A stretch of DNA of 64,000 nucleotides from Aphrophora alni (lineage: Eukaryota > Arthropoda > Insecta > Hemiptera > Aphrophoridae). This document shows, in pieces, positions 56,901-64,000 of this stretch. The stretch is taken from positions 11,192,098 to 11,256,097 of the forward strand of contig OY740772.1 in the NCBI GenBank assembly GCA_963513935.1. Reading direction: 5' to 3'. Every line of letters begins with the position of its first letter. The first letter of the stretch is position 1. The position numbers were made by a program, and so were the translations under genes. The notes below the pieces were generated by a model. It searched no databases. It saw only the letters and a list, made by a program, of their open reading frames with translations, and was not told the origin of the DNA.

Positions 56901-59377
56901 TTTATGTTCTTTTTTATAAAACTACCAAGACTGAAAGAATTTTCGCTTTTAATCAAAAAGTACAAAGTTTAGGACCTTATGACTTCCATGGTCATCATCT
57001 TTTGATAGTCAACTAGCTAACAGAGCTTGTTGGCGACTTTTGATGGTTTTTATTTGGGAATGAGTAAGAGAAAATTAATCACATGTTTTAGGAGTGTTTA
57101 TTTTAACGTTCTTGCAGATAGTGGAATCAAAATTTATATGTGTAAAATAAATCATTTTTTATAGGTTCTGAATCTCCACCATTTTGAAAATTTAAAAAGA
57201 AATTGGTTGAAAGAAATGAAATATTTAGTAGACAGAATTTTTAACCAATTTTGGACAAAAGTATAACTGTTTTTCTGTAATTGTAGAAAGTACAAAATGT
57301 TAAACGAATATTATGTTGACAATATTGTGGCAATAATCATCAAAAATAGGGCCGCAATGGTTTCTATTTAAAAAAATCTGTAACAGTTGAAAGTAAAATT
57401 TGTGTTTTAATATTGAATCGTATTTTCTAAAATATAAATAATATTTAGAAAGCTTTCTAACGATTGGGAGAAAATATATCGTCATGACAGTGTTTTTATT
57501 GTACGGTTGATGCGTCTGGAAATTGATTATTGGACAGTATTTCGGCAAGAATAATGCGTGCCTGATTGTCTGAATAAATTATGTCTACACCATGAAAGAT
57601 TCAATCAGATGGGTGAAAATATCGTAGTCCAGTGTGTTTCACGGTTTATTTAGTGTTTTAAAAGTAGAAACCTTACTTTCTTATTTTATTGAGAAAGTTT
57701 TATCAAAAATTCAACGTTGATTTGTATTAAAAATATTCGCGTTATGATTAATAATAATTTCCACAAGAAAAACGCCAAACATGTTTCTAGTTCGTAATCA
57801 TCAGTTGCAAACTTTTAGATGTACTAAGGTAGGTTGGAGAAGAACCTTATAGAGAACGGTGACTTTTTTTTAATGATAATATCACAGTATTGTAGTTTAT
57901 AATATTGGCGATATGAACGACAGTCATTTTCCGCAAGAAAACGCCAAAAACAATGTTTCGACTATCTCCTGTATGATACATACTGAATGGTGAACTTGGG
58001 GAGTAGAGTTCAATCCAGCTGGATCAACATAGTAACTTTTTGCACTTCCTCGAAGATTGAACGAAAGTACTCGTTTTAAATCAGTTTGTTTTCCATTTAT
58101 TGCGCTAAACCGATTTTTATATGTATATGTATAGTTCATATATCGAATTTTGTCTTTCGATTTTTCTTCTTTGCTTTGGGTAACTCAAAGTTATCAATTA
58201 GGGTCGGCCCTGTTAAATACAAAATTATGATTTTTTCCAAATTGTTCCAACGATTTTGAACAAATTTTGGTAAAAAGTGACCCCTAGAGCGTTGTCTGTT
58301 AAAATAAACTATGGACCTCGTCTCAGGAATATTTCAGAGAGATGCAGTTTAGTTTAAGGCACTTCTAGTTGGTTATAACTTGTATTTGGCAATGTCATTC
58401 GATCTTGGTTGCTAAGGTTGAGGTTTTCTGTACGTTTCGTTATTTTCCTGTCTTCATTAGTGTTATCAGGTTTTAGTAAAGATGAAAATATTGGACATGA
58501 AGCTTTTGACGCTGGAGGGGTGGCGATGACACTTTGGAACTATGATTCCCTGTCAATCTGCCACGAAGAGGTTTAAAGTAATTTTCAATCTGTGACTTGG
58601 GATAAGTAAATACCATGTATGAAATAGGAAACGAAATTTGTTATTGTCTATCTAGGTAACCTAACCTCAAAAAGTTCAGTTTTGTTACACCATATAGAGT
58701 GACTCCCTCAATAAATAGATGACGTACTTTTCTTTGTCAATTAACGTGGGCGCAGTTAAGTTTAAAATTAACCTAACCTATTTGTGGTGATCCTTGCACA
58801 TATCTGATCTACATTTTTGTTTACCAAAAGCTCGAATTGGTTAGGTTAGGATAGGTTGTATATTCAAATAGATTTATGACATTTTTAGGTTAAACCAACG
58901 TAAGTTAATAAATCAGTAAAATAACAACAGAACCCGTTATTAAATACAAACAATGATTCTCGTAAGAGTGTTGCAGTCTAGACCGCACGAATGCTCGGAC
59001 TTGAAAGCATTACATGGGACGAACGTCTCAGTTTTGTTATTTTTGTTTGTTATGACAGTAGATAGATGACATAACTTAAAAATATTCTGAAATTATGTTT
59101 CGAGTTTTTATTTTTGAAAAAAGGGGTCCGTAATGTACACAAGTAGACTACTTAAGTGCATAAAAGTATTTAGTTTCGTCATCGGCAGAAGTAGAGAATA
59201 TTGTTTTGAAACGAGTTTGTATAATATACAAAGAAATTAATTCTTTTGATTTCTTTATTTTTCTCCAGTAACATCCAGGATATTTATAAATTATAGACTA
59301 TTGCCGTTGTAGGCTCTATTCCTTGTAATGGAATATTTCTTGAAAGAAACTAAAAGGAAAAAAAATTCTAATACGTA
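56901..59377. other. AT-rich sequence with TTAGG-like words
   Basis: Diffuse repeat words at about 57000 and 58250-58340. 'taacctaacct' at 58657 and 58770 and 'ggttaggttaggataggtt' at 58839 are short telomere-like TTAGG words, not an array. Frames at 57300-57548 and 57924-58139 are not convincing. Confidence 0.45.
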
Positions 59378-59470
59378 AGTCTTGGGTTAAATCTCTTTCG
59401 TCTTTTCTATCAGGTCTCTCTATACCAACTTCGCTGTTAAAGTATTCAAGGGCTAGGGGTGAATTTTATA
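59378..59470. repeat. Dispersed repeat family A, partial copy 5
   Basis: 'gtcttgggttaaatctcttt', 'aggtctctctataccaactt' and 'gttaaagtattcaagggc' match the distal half of the other copies. Confidence 0.65.
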
Positions 59471-60194
59471 TTATTTTCTTTTATAAGACGATGACAGACA
59501 GGGTTTTCACTTGTTTAAAACAAGGGAAGAAGAAAAATAAGTAAAGTAGGAAACCTTGAACATCCAATATTTTGTAAGGAAAGCACAAGGTTGTCTATGT
59601 GCTAAAGTGTATTTTTTTGCAAATTATGCAAGGCAACAATAGAAGAACAATGTGTCGTTATTTCTAAATGACACTGAGCCTATTATGTTAAGTAGTTTTT
59701 GTGTTATTTTACTCTTTTTAAACAGACGATATGACGTATTGACGTCAACAGTTTTAGGCCTCGTTAGGCTTTGGAGTTATTATCGAAGCCTATAAATGAC
59801 AGTAACCTCAGATATAGGTTGATCCTGGTAATTTGCTTACAAGAAAATTTACAAAAAATTGTATATAATCATGTCCTAAAATGTTTTCTTTTCCCTCTGT
59901 ACATTAAAAAAAATTTTTTTAACCAGTTATAACTCCAGGCCGAAGCGATATCGATAAGGTACTAAAATTTACCGTTCATTTTTTACCGTTAATTATTTTA
60001 TTTTTTAATAATATTATAATCATCCATTTAACGGTTTCAAATTAGCGGTCATTTAAAATTTGTAAATTTAAATTACAGTGAAACCAAAAGTTTAAATGTT
60101 TAGAAACTATGTTTATATAAACTTTTTCATTGGTTTTGGTGTGATGAACCAGCTTCTGAGGTTTTAGAACGATTTTCGGAAACACCCTGTATAT
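59471..60194. other. AT-rich sequence, no supported feature
   Basis: Ends with 'aacaccctgtatattaaaga' at 60180, the reverse of the ATACAGGGTG terminal word. Confidence 0.4.
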
Positions 60195-60430
60195 TAAAGA
60201 AGTCTCCACTCGCTACATTAACTATTTAAAATGTCCGTCATTTTGAAATAATAATTCTGTTAAAAAAAAATTGCAATCTATTTAAACACACTATAGTAAA
60301 TTTCATATTTCTATCTTAATTTTGCGATCACTATCGTGCGTACGTACAGACGACGGACGGACGGATGTGTCGCAAATCACTTTTTCAAGATCGGTCGTAA
60401 ATCAGAGCTCAAAATTTTGGATGATTACCA
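60195..60430 (+). repeat. Dispersed repeat family C, copy 3 (partial)
   Basis: 'agtctccactcgctacat', 'aaaatgtccgtcattttg', 'acacactatagtaaatttca', 'tatttctatctt' and 'gacggacggacgga' match the first and last parts of the 32.2- and 51.3-kb copies; the middle is missing. Confidence 0.7.
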
Positions 60431-62399
60431 AATTTCCCCATTCGTATAGGCCTACAGGGAAAGTAAAACTATTTGTTTTACTCGATTGCCAGGTCGCGGT
60501 CGTCAATGGTCAACAATCATCATTACATTCGCGTCCTGTGATGTAATCAGTTGCACGCAAAGTTTTATTTAAATTTATTACGAAAGGATGTAAAATAGTG
60601 TTTAAAACAGCGTGAAATTTCACCTCGCAATTTAAATTTGATTTGTGTACAGCTGTTGTACTGTTTGTTTTGCGCCTACGTCACTTTCTGCGGTAATTAA
60701 TGAAATATTGCAACATTCAACCATGTACTGTGTACTGTATTACCTGCTGGGTTTTATTTAGATCTCCCTTGAGGCATGGAATGTACGTTATTGTGATTGG
60801 GAAGTTTGGTTAGGTTTGGTTAGGTGTCCACCGACCCTACACAAAGGAGTAATTTGAACGGTTTAAGTCGTTGGATGTATGTTACTGTGATTGGGAAGTT
60901 AGGTTTGTAGACTGGGTTTCATGTTATCTTACTGGGTTATCCGATGCGACACGATTTGAACGCCCACTGGCGGTACTTTTCTTATAATATAAATTATCGC
61001 GTGTGCAGTTGAACCAAGGGTGAAAACTCCTTTTGGTCATCCTGTTTAATACATGTCGTACGGTATTCCCTTGTATTAAGAAGCACTATTGTTATTTTGT
61101 GTTCCCATGCTGATTCATTGGAGCGCTGCACGCGGTTGCTACTAGAAACTAACGGACTTGAAGGATGGGAACAGTAAATCCATTGTGTTTTTGTCTTTAT
61201 TTAATTTGTAGTTTCTTTGCTTTGTGAGGGTCATTAACATTTTGCGTGCATCTGAGTCGCGAGGTAGGCTTTTAGAAAACTTCCTTAAAAATATCGGTGA
61301 AACGTTTGTCACATTTCAGCAAAATGATCCCCAGTTTTTATTATGTATTGACTATAGACCAATATATTTTGTGCGGATCTGTAGAGGTTATAGCTGAGCA
61401 AAGTTTAATAAACATCCCTTAAGGATGTTTTTTGCTACAATTATTCTCTTTTCTCTCCTGAATTAAATGGTATATAACACAATAACGGTATAACATTATT
61501 TAGGTGGTATTTACAGTTTTACAAGTAGTATAACAATCCGAGCAAATCCCAATTTCACAACATAAAACTATATTGCATTTATATCTTGTCAGTTGTTTGT
61601 TTATTGTTACCTTATGCCAAAAGTCCTTAAATGTCCCAGAGGTTTGACAGTATCCAAACAGTAATGATCCGTTTATGTACTAAACACGATGTCCTAGAAC
61701 AGTAGCTTGCCATCTTTCTAGTCATACCATGTGTTGGAGAGTACTGTAAAAGGTCGGAGCTTATATAGAATTCGCCATTTCTCAAAATCTACTATACCGA
61801 TTTCGTTCAAATTGTAATCAAATTTAAAAGTGAATATAATGACTCAAACTCTTGTGGATGTAAAAAAAAGTATTGTAATTGGTGAACACAAACATGAACC
61901 AACGTCATTAAAAGCGAAGAATTTAATCATAACACATGCTGAGGTCGTGTTTACGGTACAAGCGAAGTAATTAAAACCATTTTTTTAAACCACGTCTATT
62001 ATTTCTGGTTTTGTGAGTTAGAAAGTTTGTGCAATATTTTTGCACCTTTTTAGTCTCTTTTTTTCTGTTCCCACTAAACATCATCTGTCGGATTCATTTT
62101 GACCTCGACATACAGTTTTGTTTTTCTAATACCAAAGTCGATTACCACAGCTAATTTAATTAATTGCAGGTAAAGTTACATTTGTTTATTATGAATTGCA
62201 ATTAAACGTCAATAATTAAATAATCTTGTAGATACTCCACGTCTTTATCCGGGTTTTAATGTGTCGCAATAATTGATTTCTAAACAATGGGACTCTTAAA
62301 TAGAGATAAAACTGTTTTATTGTGACGTGTCAGATAAACAAAAGCCGTGTCCCACTTTTTTATGAGAAGTTTAATTTTTAAGAACTTTAGGGCCTATTA
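60431..62399. other. Non-coding sequence, one local duplication
   Basis: 'tgtgattgggaagtttgg' at 60792 recurs at about 60886 with 'gatgtatgttac' before it. Nothing else is supported. Confidence 0.45.
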
Positions 62400-62970
62400 G
62401 AAACATGGAGGAACTCAGTAGTATGTAGTATTTATCCCTGAAGACTGCAACCCGGTACTCTTAGCAACAATATGACCGAAACAGAAATCTATAGAGCAAT
62501 TGGAGTGTGGCCGTGAGCGTTCCAATTGAGAAACTAAACATGGACGATCTGACAGCCATGGAGGAGGACGTTTTACTGAACTCGGTGGATGGAAACATTG
62601 GAGATTAATAGTAGTGAACAGAAGAAGGAATCAAAATTAAGGCTTTCCTTGCTAGAGGGTAGGAAGTTTTATCGGGGAAGGAGAGACTTCAGCTCAGGGA
62701 GTATAAGAACCGAGGACATAGTGGGCAACCAAATGAAGGCAAGACCCTTTACGGTTCAGGGAAATTTGCTGCTGAACCCCCCTCGGTGATTCCTCACAGG
62801 CTACTTCTGAAGGTCCAACAGAATCTGGTATAAAGAAACAACTACAGGAGCTGATACCAGAGGATGTGGTTGTGCGAAGAATGTGGCGAAGTCTGCAATC
62901 GATTTCACAGAGGTGAGGAAGGAAAGGTGGCTGTGGAGTAGCTAGCGATTGTGCAGCTTGGAAAACCCGA
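62400..62970 (+). pseudogene. Possible retroelement ORF1/gag remnant
   Basis: A GC-richer block in AT-rich DNA. ATG 62539 gives MDDLTAMEEDVLLNSVDGNI, then stops. A second frame, 62589-62789 (SEQKKESKLRLSLLEGRKF and on to NPPR), and a third at about 62800 (EGPTESGIKKQLQELIPED) follow each other without a gap, as in a frameshifted gene with a Lys/Glu-rich N-terminal region. No zinc knuckle or diagnostic domain is seen. It could equally be a decayed or mis-assembled host gene. 63100-63200 has 'tatataaac' and later 'aataaaagtg', reminiscent of an LTR promoter and polyadenylation site, unproven. Confidence 0.25.
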
Positions 62971-63224
62971 AAACGAGGCTTACAGATAGAATCAAGAGGG
63001 GGTAGCCTATGGCTAAATTTTTATTTGGAATGATGTAAGTTTGTCGTCTGTGATTTGCCCTCTATCGAACGAACTGGTTTGGATTAATCGAACATTTGCC
63101 ATCATTTGTATATATAAACTAATACACGACGTTTCTAGAGTATAAAATCAACTATAGTTATCAAGTGATAAATTATTGTGAATATAATAAAAGTGAAATT
63201 CACCAAAGAGTCTCGTGTCTTGTG

Positions 63225-63300
63225 GTTTTTATGGTCCGTAGGTAAAACCAAGGACCCTTATAATTTCATTCGCGTATCTGTCTATAGAATGCCTGCTTAA
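63225..63300 (+). repeat. Dispersed repeat family B, partial copy
   Basis: 'ggtccgtaggtaaaaccaag', 'gacccttataatttca' and 'gtatctgtctat' match the heads of the 46.15-47.3-kb copies. Confidence 0.7.
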
Positions 63301-63579
63301 AAGAATTCGACTTTATAAAAATAACTTGTCCCTATATGCCGACAGACCCTACAAGTCGTATGGTTTTAGCACACGCTTGACGCTTTTAATTACAAAATGT
63401 CTGTCTGTCATTTTACATTGACTTCTTATAAACAGTTTAATCGATTTAATTTGTAAATGATTCCTTAAGGTAGCCTACCTTAAATAAAAATTTGTTTCAA
63501 ATCGTTTGTGCCTTTTTTTGTGATATTGGAATGTTTACGTTTGGGTTTACATTTTTGAAAAATTTTATTTAAATTATTA

Positions 63580-63860
63580 GATAATTTTGCAAAATTTTCT
63601 CAAAAACTGCTATAATGATTTTGATTAAATTTGGTTAAAATGTAGTCTCTGACCTAAACTGAATGTATTAGTCGCCATCTCCTCAAAAAACAGATTCGTA
63701 TGTTATTGGTTTAGAATTAAAAATTTGTGGTAAACGTTCGGATGCATCAGACAGCGCTGAGGGTTAATTTCGGAAATTCCCATATATTTAATCTCTACTA
63801 AAATTATAACAGAATCGGTAGAGCCTATTTTGAGAAATTAGGTTTTTTTTTATAATATTC
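63580..63860. repeat. Diffuse AT-rich repeat copy
   Basis: 'aatgattttgattaaatttg', 'gtctctgacctaaactga', 'attagtcgccatctcctcaaa' and then 'gagcctattttgagaaatta' repeat the wording of the diffuse family at 2790-3110 and of 33.5 and 40.3 kb. Confidence 0.5.
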
Positions 63861-64000
63861 ACATGGAAGATTTTTTAATTTTTTTACCCATAAATTATGT
63901 CTATATAATTTATTAATTTGATTAAAATTACCACACTAACCGTTCTTTTTACACGTGTATTGTTCTTTTTAAACAATAAGATAGAGTGACGTGTGGAGTA

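Noticed and set aside
58656..58858. Interstitial telomere array (TTAGG)n
   Set aside because: Only isolated two-unit words, on both strands; no array.

Overview
This is an AT-rich, gene-poor stretch of an animal nuclear genome, most likely an arthropod and probably an insect. The evidence is intron-style sequence with very few long ORFs, piggyBac, Tc1/mariner, Penelope and Jockey-type LINE remnants, a LINE ORF1 resembling DUF4780, scattered TTAGG-like words (58.6-58.9 kb) and many 'aggcct' words. A hemipteran-like genome is a guess; the order cannot be fixed from the sequence. No prokaryotic gene, CRISPR array, rRNA or intact tRNA was seen.

The only host gene I can name is slingshot (cofilin phosphatase). 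Its short first coding exon lies at 30058-30114 (+) and ends in a canonical GTAAGT donor. No continuation exon was recognised in the next 34 kb, so most of the right half of the window may be the first intron of that gene. Three weaker candidate exons are listed at 2150-2353 (-), 45835-45949 (+) and 55063-55120 (+).

Layout. 0.4-1.35 kb: degenerate short tandem repeat. 3.76-5.35 kb: 157-bp tandem array with about ten copies. 7.7-8.35 kb: LINE RNase H remnant. 10.85-11.35 kb: Penelope-like GIY-YIG remnant. 11.5-14.6 kb: two dead mariner-type transposase genes. 15.2-22.9 kb: a stratified transposon nest in which a minus-strand Jockey-type LINE (ORF1, endonuclease-side, RT, RNase H in order) is interrupted by a piggyBac element with TTAA duplication (16052-18580) and by a fold-back element with 230-bp arms (19425-19962). 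24.3-25.3 kb: DUF7869-like transposon gene. 26.27-27.32 kb: internally deleted piggyBac with near-perfect ends. 31.1-31.7 and 38.2-38.95 kb: two further LINE RT fragments of different type. 35.4 kb: second, shorter copy of the fold-back family. 39.6-40.0 and 42.2-42.4 kb: MITE-like palindromes. 42586-45588: 39 head-to-tail copies of a 77-bp unit with no length change, higher-order structure and an embedded RT motif. 46.15-47.56 kb: three-copy long-period tandem duplication. 52.8-53.9 kb: degenerate AT-rich tandem. The rest is intergenic or intronic sequence carrying several dispersed repeat families, most of them seen several times inside the window.

The elements do not form a pathway. They record successive insertions, and every transposase or RT reading frame seen is broken, so present activity would need copies elsewhere. 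The most unusual features are the RT-motif-derived 77-bp satellite and the long fold-back element.
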